64,000 nucleotides of DNA from DATBVX01 sp963724625 (GTDB lineage: Bacteria; Pseudomonadota; Gammaproteobacteria; Steroidobacterales; Steroidobacteraceae): NCBI GenBank assembly GCA_963724625.1, contig CAVRVO010000013.1, positions 124,001-188,000 of the forward strand, read 5' to 3'. Positions within the stretch are counted from its first letter, which is position 1; each line of letters starts with the position of its first letter. Of this stretch, positions 17,525 to 26,034 are shown in pieces. The notes beneath the pieces were generated by a model. That model did not search any database and was not told where the DNA came from. It saw nothing but the letters and a program-made list of their open reading frames with translations. Made by a program: the position numbers and the translations under genes.

Positions 17525-17958
17525 ATCTCAATCGGGACAGCGAATCACAGGGCATCAACGAACCAGAGATCAATGTCGTTTCGCTGATCGACGTAGTGCT
17601 GCTGCTGGTCGTGTTCTTCATGGTCTCGAGCACGTTCGTGGAGGAAGGGCGCATCAAGGTGCAGCTTCCCAACGCGAGTTCCGTGCCAGTGAATTCAACC
17701 ATCGCTGATCCCATCGTGGTGACAGTCACGGCTCAGGGTGCGTATCGCGTGAACGAGCGCAGTCTCATCAACAACAGTCCGGAGACGCTGCGCGCCGCAC
17801 TGCTGCGCATGACCGGCGAGCGCCGCAAGATTCCCGTCACGATTCGCGCCGACGCGCGGGCCACGCATCAGTCAGTTGTCACTGCCATGGACGTCATCGG
17901 CCGGTTGGGCTTCGCCCAGATCAATATCGCGACTTTGAACGATCAGGGCGGCAGGTGA
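17521..17958 (+). CDS. exbD: ExbD/TolR biopolymer transport protein
   Basis: This 145-residue partner of the upstream ExbB has a short cytoplasmic N-terminus, a single TM at about 20-40 (INVVSLIDVVLLLVVFFMVS) with the key membrane Asp in SLIDVVLLL, and a periplasmic TolR-like domain (IPVTIRADARATHQSVVTAMDVIGRLG). It starts at the ATG overlapping the exbB stop, and its own stop overlaps the GTG of msbA, so exbB-exbD-msbA form one tightly coupled unit. Confidence 0.93.
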   Translation: MNLNRDSESQGINEPEINVVSLIDVVLLLVVFFMVSSTFVEEGRIKVQLPNASSVPVNSTIADPIVVTVTAQGAYRVNERSLINNSPETLRAALLRMTGERRKIPVTIRADARATHQSVVTAMDVIGRLGFAQINIATLNDQGGR

Positions 17959-19697
17959 GCCCTGGGCCTGACGACGCCCTCGGCATCTATCGGCGCCTGC
18001 TGCGCTACGCAGCGCCCCACTGGGCGATGTTCAGCGTCGGCGTGGTCGGCATGGCGCTGTTCGCTGCAAGCGACGCATCGCTCGCCTGGCTGACCACGAA
18101 GTTCCTGGAAGGGGCATTCGTCAAACCGAATCCGAGGATCCTGATCCTCGTGCCTATCGGTGTGTTCACGCTGTTCCTGATCCGCGGCATTGGCGACTAT
18201 GTTTCGAACTACTTCCCCGGATGGGTGGGCCGGCAGGTGATCAAATCCCTACGCGGCGAACTGTTCAGCCATTACCTGCACCTGCCCTCGCTGTACTTCG
18301 ACGGTCAGCAGTCCGGACAGATGCTTTCAAGGCTCACCTACAACATCGAACTGGTCGCCGAGGCCAGCACCAACGCGATCACGGTAATCATTCGCGACAC
18401 GCTGACGATTGTCGGCCTGGTCGGATTTCTGCTCTACCTCAATTGGCGCCTGGCGCTGTTCACCTTCATCGCGGCGCCGCTGATTGCGTGGCTCATCCGG
18501 GTAGCGAACCGTGCGTTTCGCCGCTACAGCGGGCGGATTCAGAACTCGATGGGCGAGGTGACGCGCGTGGCGAAGGAGGCGATCGATGGCCAGCGCCTGA
18601 TCAAGGTCTTCAATGCGCAGGATTTCGAGGCGCAGAAGTTCGAGAAGGTCAACGAGCGACATCGCCACAACAACATGCGCCTGATCATGGCGAAGTCGAT
18701 CAGCAACCCGGTAGTGCAGCAGATTGCGGCTGTGGCACTTGCCGGTGTCATGTTCGTCGCGATCCGGCAGGTGCTGGGTGGCAGCATGCGCGTCGATCAA
18801 TTCATCGGCTTTCTCACCGCGCTGTTGTTGCTCACCGCGCCGCTGCGTCGCCTGGTGAGCATGAGCGGGCCGTTGCAGCAGGGGATTGCCGCCGGCGCCA
18901 GCGTCTTCGAACTGCTCGATGTGCCACCCGAGAACCAGGGTGGCGAGCGTGCGCTGCCACGGGCACGCGGTGACGTCGAGTATCGGGACGTAACGTTCGA
19001 ATACGCAGCGGACAAAGGCAGGGTCCTCAGGAACGTCAACTTCAGCGTGCGTTCCGGGGAGACGCTGGCGATCGTCGGCAAGTCCGGAAGCGGAAAATCC
19101 ACGCTGGTCAGCCTGCTGCCACGCTTCTATGACCCGCAGTCGGGCAGCGTGCGCCTCGACGGCCACGAGGTACGCGAGTATCGCCTCGCGGATCTGCGTC
19201 GTCAGGTGAGCCTCGTGAGCCAGGACGTGATCCTGTTCGATGACACGATCCGCAACAACATCGCTTTCGGCGGCATCGAATGTTCGGAAGCCGCGATTCG
19301 CGATGCCGCGCGGGCCGCCCATGTGCTGGAGTTCGCCGAGGAACTGCCGCAGGGGCTTGATACCGAGGTCGGGGATCGCGGCGGCAGGCTGTCGGGCGGT
19401 CAGCGCCAGCGCGTCGCGATCGCGCGCGCACTTCTCAAGGACGCTCCGGTGCTGATCCTGGATGAGGCGACTTCGGCGCTCGACAGCGAGTCGGAACGGC
19501 ATATCCAACAGGCGCTCGCCACTTTGATGCGCAATCGCACCACGTTCGTGATCGCGCATCGACTGTCCACCGTGGAAAGCGCGGACCGCATCCTCGTGCT
19601 GGATGAAGGTGTGGTGGTCGAGACTGGTACACACGCCGAGTTGTTGGCTCAAAATGGCCACTACGCTGCATTGCATCGCATGCAATTCAAAGCCTAG
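17955..19697 (+). CDS. msbA: Lipid A export ABC transporter MsbA
   Basis: MsbA flips lipid A-core from the inner to the outer leaflet of the inner membrane. The 580-residue half-transporter has six TMs in the first about 320 residues, then Walker A GKSGSGKSTLVSLLPRFYDP (starting about 375), a Q-loop in VSLVSQDVILFDDTIRNNIAF, the signature LSGGQRQRVAIARALLK, Walker B VLILDEATSALD and the switch His in VIAHRLSTV. GTG start at 17955 overlaps the exbD stop. Position before lpxK is the standard lipid A context. Confidence 0.95.
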   Translation: MSPGPDDALGIYRRLLRYAAPHWAMFSVGVVGMALFAASDASLAWLTTKFLEGAFVKPNPRILILVPIGVFTLFLIRGIGDYVSNYFPGWVGRQVIKSLRGELFSHYLHLPSLYFDGQQSGQMLSRLTYNIELVAEASTNAITVIIRDTLTIVGLVGFLLYLNWRLALFTFIAAPLIAWLIRVANRAFRRYSGRIQNSMGEVTRVAKEAIDGQRLIKVFNAQDFEAQKFEKVNERHRHNNMRLIMAKSISNPVVQQIAAVALAGVMFVAIRQVLGGSMRVDQFIGFLTALLLLTAPLRRLVSMSGPLQQGIAAGASVFELLDVPPENQGGERALPRARGDVEYRDVTFEYAADKGRVLRNVNFSVRSGETLAIVGKSGSGKSTLVSLLPRFYDPQSGSVRLDGHEVREYRLADLRRQVSLVSQDVILFDDTIRNNIAFGGIECSEAAIRDAARAAHVLEFAEELPQGLDTEVGDRGGRLSGGQRQRVAIARALLKDAPVLILDEATSALDSESERHIQQALATLMRNRTTFVIAHRLSTVESADRILVLDEGVVVETGTHAELLAQNGHYAALHRMQFKA

Positions 19698-19712
19698 GCC
19701 GCTGGAGCGGGG

Positions 19713-20702
19713 GTGTACGACTGGTTGCAACGCGTCTGGTATGCGAATGCCGCCTCAGGCGTGGTGCTCCGACCCCTGGCCTGGATCTTCGGTGGCCTCG
19801 TGCGCGCGCGACGTTGGCTTTACGCTCGAGGCTGGATGCACTCCGTCGCAGTCGCCCGACCGGTCGTCGTCGTGGGCAATCTCACCGTGGGTGGTACCGG
19901 CAAGACGCCCTTGGTGCTCTGGCTGGCCACACGATTGCGCGAACGCGGCCTGCATCCGGGAATCATATTGCGCGGCTATCGGGGGAGTACGCGAGCATCG
20001 CGTCGCATCAGTGCCGCAGCCAGTGCGAGCACCGTAGGGGATGAAGCTGCCCTGCTGGCCGCAAGAAGCGGCTGCCCGGTTGCGGCAGGAGCAGATCGTA
20101 TCGCCGACGCCAGATTGTTGGAGGCGGAGGTGGATGTGATCCTTGCCGACGATGGGCTGCAGCATCTGCGCCTGCGTCGCGAGCTGGAAATCGTCGTGAT
20201 CGATGGTGAGCGGCGCTTCGGCAACCGGCGCCTGCTACCGGCCGGTCCGCTGCGCGAACCCCTCGATCGCCTCGACAGCGTCGATGCGGTCGTCGTGAAT
20301 GGCGGAACCGACGGTGTCGGTGGACTGAAGATGGCGCTCACTGGCGCAGAAGCCGTCGCGCTGGTTGGGGGCGAGCGGCGCGCGCTGTCCGCGCTCGCGC
20401 CCGGCCCGGTTCACGCTCTCGCCGCGATCGGCAACCCAGAACGTTTCTTTGCGATGCTGCGGCAGAAGGGTCTGAATCTCATTCCGCATCCATTTGCAGA
20501 CCACCACGCATTCCGCCGCAGGGATCTGGAATTCGGCGACTCGCTCCCGGTGCTGATGACCGAAAAGGATGCGGTGAAATGCGCCGCGATCGCGGATCGG
20601 CGCCATTGGTACGTTCCGGTGGAGGCGGTGCTTGGCGATGCAGACGCAGATCAGTTGCTGCGTCTCGTGGACCAGGCGGTGCGGGCCAAGCGCGGGAACT
20701 AG
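19713..20702 (+). CDS. lpxK: Tetraacyldisaccharide 4'-kinase LpxK
   Basis: LpxK phosphorylates the 4' position of the lipid A disaccharide precursor at the inner membrane. The 329 residues carry the N-terminal membrane-associated helix (VLRPLAWIFGGLVRARRWLY), the Walker A-like loop VVVGNLTVGGTGKTPLVLWLA and the active-site region DVILADDGLQHLRLRRELEIVVID. GTG start at 19713 follows a G-rich ribosome-binding site. The TAG stop shares its bases with the stop of the convergent 90-residue gene (CTAG). Confidence 0.95.
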   Translation: MYDWLQRVWYANAASGVVLRPLAWIFGGLVRARRWLYARGWMHSVAVARPVVVVGNLTVGGTGKTPLVLWLATRLRERGLHPGIILRGYRGSTRASRRISAAASASTVGDEAALLAARSGCPVAAGADRIADARLLEAEVDVILADDGLQHLRLRRELEIVVIDGERRFGNRRLLPAGPLREPLDRLDSVDAVVVNGGTDGVGGLKMALTGAEAVALVGGERRALSALAPGPVHALAAIGNPERFFAMLRQKGLNLIPHPFADHHAFRRRDLEFGDSLPVLMTEKDAVKCAAIADRRHWYVPVEAVLGDADADQLLRLVDQAVRAKRGN

Positions 20703-20971
20703 TGCTTTTTCTTGCGGCGCTTGGTTGATCCGTGGCCGTCGCCATCGGCGCCAATGTCATAGTCGTCGAAGTCGCTGAGCTGTTCGGAAGTGCGCTTCTC
20801 TTCCATGTAGCGCTCCAGCCGTCGCCACGCCGGATCGGTGACCTTAGGGCCCCGGCGCTTCATGGACTCGAGATCCTTGATCAGATGATCAACGTCGAGG
20901 TCCTCGGATGCCTCCGCGGCCTCGTCGCTCTCGTCCTCTTCGTATTCGTCCGACTCGCTTTTCTCGCTCAT
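20699..20971 (-). CDS. Small acidic conserved-looking hypothetical protein
   Basis: This 90-residue cytoplasmic protein has a strongly acidic, probably disordered N-terminus (about residues 2-26, rich in Glu and Asp), a central segment DVDHLIKDLESMKRRGPKV followed by DPAWRRLERYMEEKRT that should be helical, and a basic tail (STKRRKKKH). The ATG at 20971 is preferred over a TTG at 21016 because the promoter at 21025-21053 would start transcription near the latter. Charge polarity suggests a nucleic acid- or protein-binding adaptor, but I do not recognise the family and assign no function. It is unrelated to the gsp operon, having its own promoter. Confidence 0.7.
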   Translation of the reverse strand: MSEKSESDEYEEDESDEAAEASEDLDVDHLIKDLESMKRRGPKVTDPAWRRLERYMEEKRTSEQLSDFDDYDIGADGDGHGSTKRRKKKH

Positions 20972-21024
20972 CGATACGCACCGTCGCGATTCCGCAACAT
21001 CGACAGTGGATCGCAACGCGCGCG

Positions 21025-21053
21025 GTTATAAAGCGAATCGCAGGGCGTGGCAA
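21025..21053 (-). promoter_or_regulatory. Strong sigma70-type promoter for the 90-residue acidic protein
   Basis: On the minus strand TTGCCA (21048-21053), a 17-base spacer and TATAAC (21025-21030) match the sigma70 consensus at 5/6 and 5/6 positions. Transcription should start near 21018, giving a leader of about 47 bases to the ATG at 20971. Confidence 0.75.
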
Positions 21054-21055
21054 GT

Positions 21056-21073
21056 GCGTTCTTGGCAGAACGC
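21056..21073 (-). terminator. Short hairpin between gspF and the next promoter
   Basis: GCGTTCT (21056-21062) pairs with AGAACGC (21067-21073) around a TGGC loop, a perfect 7-bp stem 9 bases past the gspF stop codon. No U tract follows on the minus strand, so it is either a weak terminator of the gsp operon or an operator just upstream of the -35 box at 21048-21053. Confidence 0.4.
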
Positions 21074-21082
21074 TCCCCGGAG

Positions 21083-22303
21083 TCAGTGCACCAGCTCGTT
21101 GAGCTGGAATATAGGCAGGAGCAATGCAAAGACGATGCCCATTACCAGCATCCCCATGAACACGATCAGCACTGGCCCCATGAGACCCAGCAGCGTGCCT
21201 ATCAGGCCGTCCAGCTCGCGCTCCTGGTTGGTCGCCGCGCGCTCGAGCATCGTCTCGAGCTCACCGCTGGTCTCGCCGCTCGAGATCAGGTGAATCGTCA
21301 TGGGCGGGAACAGCCGGCTGGCACCGAGCGATTTGCCGATCGGTGAACCTTCGCGAATCCGTTCGCTCGCCTCGCCGACTGCCTCGCGCATCGGGACATT
21401 GGTAACGACTTCCGCGGAGATACGCAGACTCTCGAGCACCGGCACCGAGCTCGCAGTCAGGATGCTGAATGTGCGGGTGAAGCGCGCCGTGTTCACGCCG
21501 CGGACCAGGCGGCCTATCAGCGGGATTCGCAGTAGCGCGTGATGGAACTGGCGTTTCGGGCCCTCGCGGCGCAGGTGACGAACGGTGAGCCACCCAAGGA
21601 CAGCCAGTGCGATCAGGGCGTAGATACCGTATTCGCGAAAGAAATCGCTGGAGCCGATCAGGATGCGCGTGGCGATCGGCAACTCGCGCTTGCTGGTCTC
21701 AAACACCTTGACGACCTTCGGTACCACGAACACCAGCAGGACTGAAACAATACTGAAACACATGAGGGTGAGCGCGATCGGATAGACCAGGGCATTGCTC
21801 ACCTTCTGGCGGATCACCTGGCGGTTCTCGGTGTAATCGGCCAGGCGCTCGAGCACGGTGTCCAGGCGTCCCGACTGTTCACCGGCTGCTACGGTCGCGC
21901 GGTAGATCTCCGGGAATATCTGGGGAAATTCGGCAAAGCCGTCAGCGAGCGTGTGACCCTCCATCACGCGCGAACGCACCCCGAGCAGGATGCTCTTGAT
22001 GCGCGGCTTCTCGGTCTGCTGTGAAACTGCGAGCAGGGACTCCTCGAGCGGCAGGCCGGAGCGCACCAGTGTCGCGAGCTGCCGGGTCAGCAGGGCAAGA
22101 TCGGTCGAGGAGACGCCGCGTGCGATTCCGATCCCGAAACTCTGCTGACGGCGCGATTCGGTCTTGACGACCTCGGCGACGTTGACCGGCAGGAGCTTTT
22201 GCTCGCGCAGCAGCTGGCGCACCTGGCGCGCGGTATCCCCCTCGATGACACCTTTGCGCTCGCGGCCGGTCGTGTCGACGGCCGTGTATTCGAATGCGCC
22301 CAA
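21083..22303 (-). CDS. gspF: Type II secretion inner-membrane platform protein GspF
   Basis: GspF is the polytopic platform protein that links the GspE ATPase to the pseudopilus. The 406 residues show the usual opening GAFEYTAVDTTGRERKGVIEGD, two repeated GspF domains each followed by TMs (first TM near 170-190, KVSNALVYPIALTLMCFSIVSVLLVFVVP), and the C-terminal TM stretch GLMGPVLIVFMGMLVMGIVFALLLPIF. The start is a TTG at 22303 preceded by GGAGATTGAGGG; no ATG gives the conserved N-terminus. It is the last gene of the gspC-D-E-F cluster. Confidence 0.93.
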   Translation of the reverse strand: MGAFEYTAVDTTGRERKGVIEGDTARQVRQLLREQKLLPVNVAEVVKTESRRQQSFGIGIARGVSSTDLALLTRQLATLVRSGLPLEESLLAVSQQTEKPRIKSILLGVRSRVMEGHTLADGFAEFPQIFPEIYRATVAAGEQSGRLDTVLERLADYTENRQVIRQKVSNALVYPIALTLMCFSIVSVLLVFVVPKVVKVFETSKRELPIATRILIGSSDFFREYGIYALIALAVLGWLTVRHLRREGPKRQFHHALLRIPLIGRLVRGVNTARFTRTFSILTASSVPVLESLRISAEVVTNVPMREAVGEASERIREGSPIGKSLGASRLFPPMTIHLISSGETSGELETMLERAATNQERELDGLIGTLLGLMGPVLIVFMGMLVMGIVFALLLPIFQLNELVH

Positions 22304-22364
22304 CCCTCAATCTCCGCGCGTGTGCCCTGCGCGCGAGCCGCAGGAGGCGGGGGCAGGAAGTCGC

Positions 22365-23864
22365 TCAATCCTCGCGTGTGACACGGAGGAGCTCTTCCAG
22401 CGATGACTCGCCCGACACGACCTTGGCTCGGCCGTCGTCCCTGATGCTGGGACTGAAAGTGCGGGCGTAGCGGTCCAGCTCATGCTCCCCGGCGCCGTCA
22501 TGAATCATGGTGCGCATCGTGTCATCGACGCTGACCAGTTCATAGATCCCGGTACGGCCGCGATAGCCGCCGCCGGCGTCGTTGCCGGGCCGAAAGAGGT
22601 GCGGGGCCGGATCATCGGCCGACAGGTTGAGAAGTCTTCGCTCGTATTCGCCACCGACATACTCCTGGCGGCTGTCGGGATTGAGCACTCGCACCAGGCG
22701 TTGCGCCAGCACACCGATGAGACTCGAGGAGAGCAGGAACGGCTCGACACCCATGTCGCGCAGGCGCGTGACGGCGCCGACTGCGGTGTTGGTATGCAAG
22801 GTCGAGAGCACCAGGTGGCCGGTGAGGCTGGCCTGCACCGCGATCTGCGCCGTCTCGACGTCGCGGATCTCGCCGACCATCACCACGTCGGGGTCCTGGC
22901 GCAGGATCGCGCGCAGACCGCGCGCAAAGGTCATCTCGACCTTGGTATTGACCTGGGTCTGGCCGATGCCGTCGATGTAGTACTCGATCGGATCTTCGAC
23001 CGTCATGATGTTGCGCGTGTTGTCGTTGATGCGCTCGAGCGCCGCGTAAAGCGTGGTGGTCTTGCCTGAACCCGTTGGTCCTGTGACCAGGATGATGCCG
23101 TGGGGCTTGTGGATCAGTTCGTCCATCGTGTGCTGGGTCTCGGGATCCATGCCGAGCGAACCGAGATCGAGCCGCCCAGCCTGCTTGTCGAGCAGACGCA
23201 GGACGACGCGCTCGCCATGGCCGGCCGGAATCGTCGAGACACGCACATCGACGGCGCGCCCGGCCACCCGCAGGCTGATACGCCCGTCCTGGGGCAGGCG
23301 CTTCTCGGCGATGTCGAGCTTCGACATCACCTTGATGCGCGATACCACGAGGGGTGCCACCGCGCGGCGCGACTGCAAGACTTCCCGCAGCACGCCGTCC
23401 ACCCGAAAGCGCACCACCAGGCGGTTTTCGAACGGTTCGATATGAATGTCGGAGGCGTTTTCCTTGACCGCCTGCGTGAGCACGGCGTTGATCAGCCGGA
23501 TGACCGGCGCGTCGTCTTCGCTTTCCAGCAGGTCCGAGGGCTCGGGCAGTTCCTGGGCGAGGTGTGCGAGGTCGGTGGTGTCTTCGAATCCCTCGACCAT
23601 CTGCATCGCAGCGTTGGAACCTGTTTCATAGATCTGGCGCAACAGCGCATCGAAAGCCTCCGGCTCCACGCGCTCGAGCTTCAAGGGAACGCCGATGAAG
23701 CGGCGCAGCTCCGCGACGCTCAGCGGGGACGCGTCGGCGCGATACACCGTGCGGGCGATTCCGTTCTCGATCCCGCTGACCAGCACCCCGTGGCGTTTCG
23801 CAAATGTGAACGACACGCGGCGTTCCCGTTCGGGCCTCGTGTCAGTGCTGATCGCCTGATCCAT
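22365..23864 (-). CDS. gspE: Type II secretion ATPase GspE, zinc cysteines absent
   Basis: GspE is the cytoplasmic hexameric ATPase driving pseudopilus assembly. The 499 residues include an N1E domain, Walker A GPTGSGKTTTLYAALERI (about 260), Asp box DPIEYYIDGIGQTQVN, Walker B DPDVVMVGEIRD and the His box LVLSTLHTNTAVGAVTRL. The C-terminal zinc module (usually CPxC ... GCxxC) is degenerate: the first pair reads NPDS and the second GNDAG before YRGRTGIYEL, so no zinc site remains. I start at the ATG at 23864 (MDQAISTDTRPERE), four bases after gspD; the longer open frame upstream is Arg/Pro-rich shadow sequence. Confidence 0.93.
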   Translation of the reverse strand: MDQAISTDTRPERERRVSFTFAKRHGVLVSGIENGIARTVYRADASPLSVAELRRFIGVPLKLERVEPEAFDALLRQIYETGSNAAMQMVEGFEDTTDLAHLAQELPEPSDLLESEDDAPVIRLINAVLTQAVKENASDIHIEPFENRLVVRFRVDGVLREVLQSRRAVAPLVVSRIKVMSKLDIAEKRLPQDGRISLRVAGRAVDVRVSTIPAGHGERVVLRLLDKQAGRLDLGSLGMDPETQHTMDELIHKPHGIILVTGPTGSGKTTTLYAALERINDNTRNIMTVEDPIEYYIDGIGQTQVNTKVEMTFARGLRAILRQDPDVVMVGEIRDVETAQIAVQASLTGHLVLSTLHTNTAVGAVTRLRDMGVEPFLLSSSLIGVLAQRLVRVLNPDSRQEYVGGEYERRLLNLSADDPAPHLFRPGNDAGGGYRGRTGIYELVSVDDTMRTMIHDGAGEHELDRYARTFSPSIRDDGRAKVVSGESSLEELLRVTRED

Positions 23865-23868
23865 GCGC

Positions 23869-25983
23869 CTAGCCACTCGGAGATGTCGACTCTTGCTGTC
23901 TCTGCGCTCCGGGCGGCGGCGCCTTCGCTGGCTCCGCTGGCGCAGAGTCGAGCGGCGTGGTGCTGGCGCCCGGTGGTTCCTTGGGAGGCGACTGGGGAGC
24001 AGGCGCCGAAGGAGGCGGGGTCGGCGGTGGTGGCGGCGGCTCGAGCACGGGTTGCTTTTCAAACGGCAGGAGCGGGGCCTTGCCGTTGTGCATCTTGAGC
24101 TGCTGGTCGCGCAGGTTGTTGTACTTGGTGTTGGTCTCCACCGCTGTCTGCATGCCGTCGCGCAGGATCTTCGGGCGAATGAAGAACATCAGGTTGCTCT
24201 TGTGTCGCTGCGTATTGCGTACGCGGAACAGCTCGCCGATGAGGGGAATACGCCCCAGGATCGGCACGCGCTGCTCGCTGCCCGTGACCTGGTCCGCGAT
24301 CAATCCACCAAGCACGATGATGCCGCCGTCCTCGATGAGGACATTGGTGGTTATGGTGCGCTTGTTGGTGACCAGGTCGACCGCGTTGAAGTTGTTCGCT
24401 GCGACGTTGGAAGCTTCCTGCTGGATCTTGAGGATTACCAGGTCACCTTCGCTGGCGATCGACGGCGTGATCTTGAGGATATTGCCCACCTCTTCGCGTT
24501 GAATCGTCTGGAAAGGATTTACGCCCGGAACCTGGCTGCCCGTATTGGCGTACTGCCCGGTGAGGAACGGCACTTCCTGGGCGACTTTGATCTCCGCCTC
24601 CTGGTTGTCCATGGTCACGATCTGCGGCGTCGCGATGATGTTGTTGTCCGAATCAGTCCGCAGGGCGCGCAGGATCGCGGCGAAGTTCGTGCCCGAATCC
24701 ATGACGCGCCCAATGCCGACGCTCAGACCGGTTGGTACCGATGTGACCGTCGATGGGTCATTGATGGCACGCGCGAGGTCGACGATGCTGGTGCCGCCGA
24801 TGGGCTGAATGAAGCCGCCCACCGCATTGCTGTCGCTACTGCCGTCGATGGCCCAGTTCACGCCGAGGTCGACGGTCTTGTCCGCGGAAACCTCGACCAG
24901 GATCGACTCGAGCAGCACCTGGGCGCGACGAATGTCGAGCTTGTCGATGACCGACATCAGCGCGCGCATCACCTTTGGAGGCGCAGTGATGACCAGGGCA
25001 TTGGTCTCCGGTTCCGCCCAGATCGTGATGTTCTTGTCGACCTGCGCGGCCGCCGCAGCGCCCGCAGCAGGCGGAGCGCCCTGGGTAGTTGCAGCGGTGA
25101 CCGTCGCCTGATCCTTGAGCTTGGCGGCGAGCTTCTCGGCATCGGCAAAGCGCAGGTAGCGCACTTGCGTATCGCCGCCTGACTCGAGCGGCGTGTCCAG
25201 GTGCGCGACGAGCGCCTTGATTCGCAGGCGCTGCGATTTCTCGCCGCTGATCAGGACGCTGTTGGTGCGCTCATCGGCAACCATCCGCGCCCCGGCGCCG
25301 CCTTCCGCTGCCGCTGCCGGATACAGGGCGTTGACGACTCGCACGACTTCCGCGGAGGAGGCATGCTCGAGAGGCATGACGTCTACTTCCTCGTCGCCGC
25401 TCTGATCGATGCGCTGGATGATGCGCACAATCCGGTTCACGTTATTGGCGCGATCGGAAATGATCAGCATGTTCGAGCCGGGATAAGCCGTGAAATGCCC
25501 GTACTGAGGAATCAGAGGCCGCAGCACCGGTACCAGTTGCGCCGCACTCACGTTCTTGACCGCGATCACCTCGGTGACGATTTCATCGGAGGAGGAGCTG
25601 ATCCGGTCCGGCAGATCATCACCGGGTACCTGGCGGGCGTTGGCATCGGGAATGATCTTGATGACGTTGCCAGCGGGTACTGCCACGAAACCGTGCACCT
25701 GCAGGATGGCGAGGAACGCCTGATAGAACGCGTCGGGCGACATGGGCGTGTGCGACAGCATCGTGACCTGTGCGCGGACGCGCGGATCGACGATGAAGTT
25801 CTTGCCGGTAATCTCGCTCACGGCTTCGACGATCTGTGCGAGGTCGGCATCCTTGTAATTCGGCGTGATCGTCGGTTGCTGCGCGAAAGCCAGGGAACAC
25901 ATGGCCCATGCCGCAAGGGCAGCAAGCACCCACAATCGCTGCAGGCGCACACGGGCCTCGGCCTGAGTGGAAATTGTTTGCAT
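23869..25983 (-). CDS. gspD: Type II secretion outer-membrane secretin GspD
   Basis: GspD forms the outer-membrane gate of the type II system. The 704 residues begin with a signal peptide (about 1-35, ending SLAFAQQ), then the N0 domain (ITPNYKDADLAQIVEAVSEITGKNFIVDP), N1-N3 repeats (EVIAVKNVSAAQLVPVLRPLIPQYG; VMPLEHASSAEVVRVVNALYP; VRYLRFADAEKLAAKL), and the secretin core with VPFLTGQYANTGSQVPG and LIEDGGIIVLGGLI. The last about 70 residues are Pro-rich (PPPPPTPPPSAPAP) and probably disordered. No pilotin gene is visible nearby. Confidence 0.95.
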   Translation of the reverse strand: MQTISTQAEARVRLQRLWVLAALAAWAMCSLAFAQQPTITPNYKDADLAQIVEAVSEITGKNFIVDPRVRAQVTMLSHTPMSPDAFYQAFLAILQVHGFVAVPAGNVIKIIPDANARQVPGDDLPDRISSSSDEIVTEVIAVKNVSAAQLVPVLRPLIPQYGHFTAYPGSNMLIISDRANNVNRIVRIIQRIDQSGDEEVDVMPLEHASSAEVVRVVNALYPAAAAEGGAGARMVADERTNSVLISGEKSQRLRIKALVAHLDTPLESGGDTQVRYLRFADAEKLAAKLKDQATVTAATTQGAPPAAGAAAAAQVDKNITIWAEPETNALVITAPPKVMRALMSVIDKLDIRRAQVLLESILVEVSADKTVDLGVNWAIDGSSDSNAVGGFIQPIGGTSIVDLARAINDPSTVTSVPTGLSVGIGRVMDSGTNFAAILRALRTDSDNNIIATPQIVTMDNQEAEIKVAQEVPFLTGQYANTGSQVPGVNPFQTIQREEVGNILKITPSIASEGDLVILKIQQEASNVAANNFNAVDLVTNKRTITTNVLIEDGGIIVLGGLIADQVTGSEQRVPILGRIPLIGELFRVRNTQRHKSNLMFFIRPKILRDGMQTAVETNTKYNNLRDQQLKMHNGKAPLLPFEKQPVLEPPPPPPTPPPSAPAPQSPPKEPPGASTTPLDSAPAEPAKAPPPGAQRQQESTSPSG

Positions 25984-26034
25984 GTCTACTGAGGCCTCTG
26001 ATTCATAACGAGTGCGGCGATGCTCTGCGGAGCG

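Noticed and set aside
18327..19730. A 467-codon open frame on the minus strand
   Set aside because: Antisense shadow of msbA; composition and lack of motifs mark it as non-coding.
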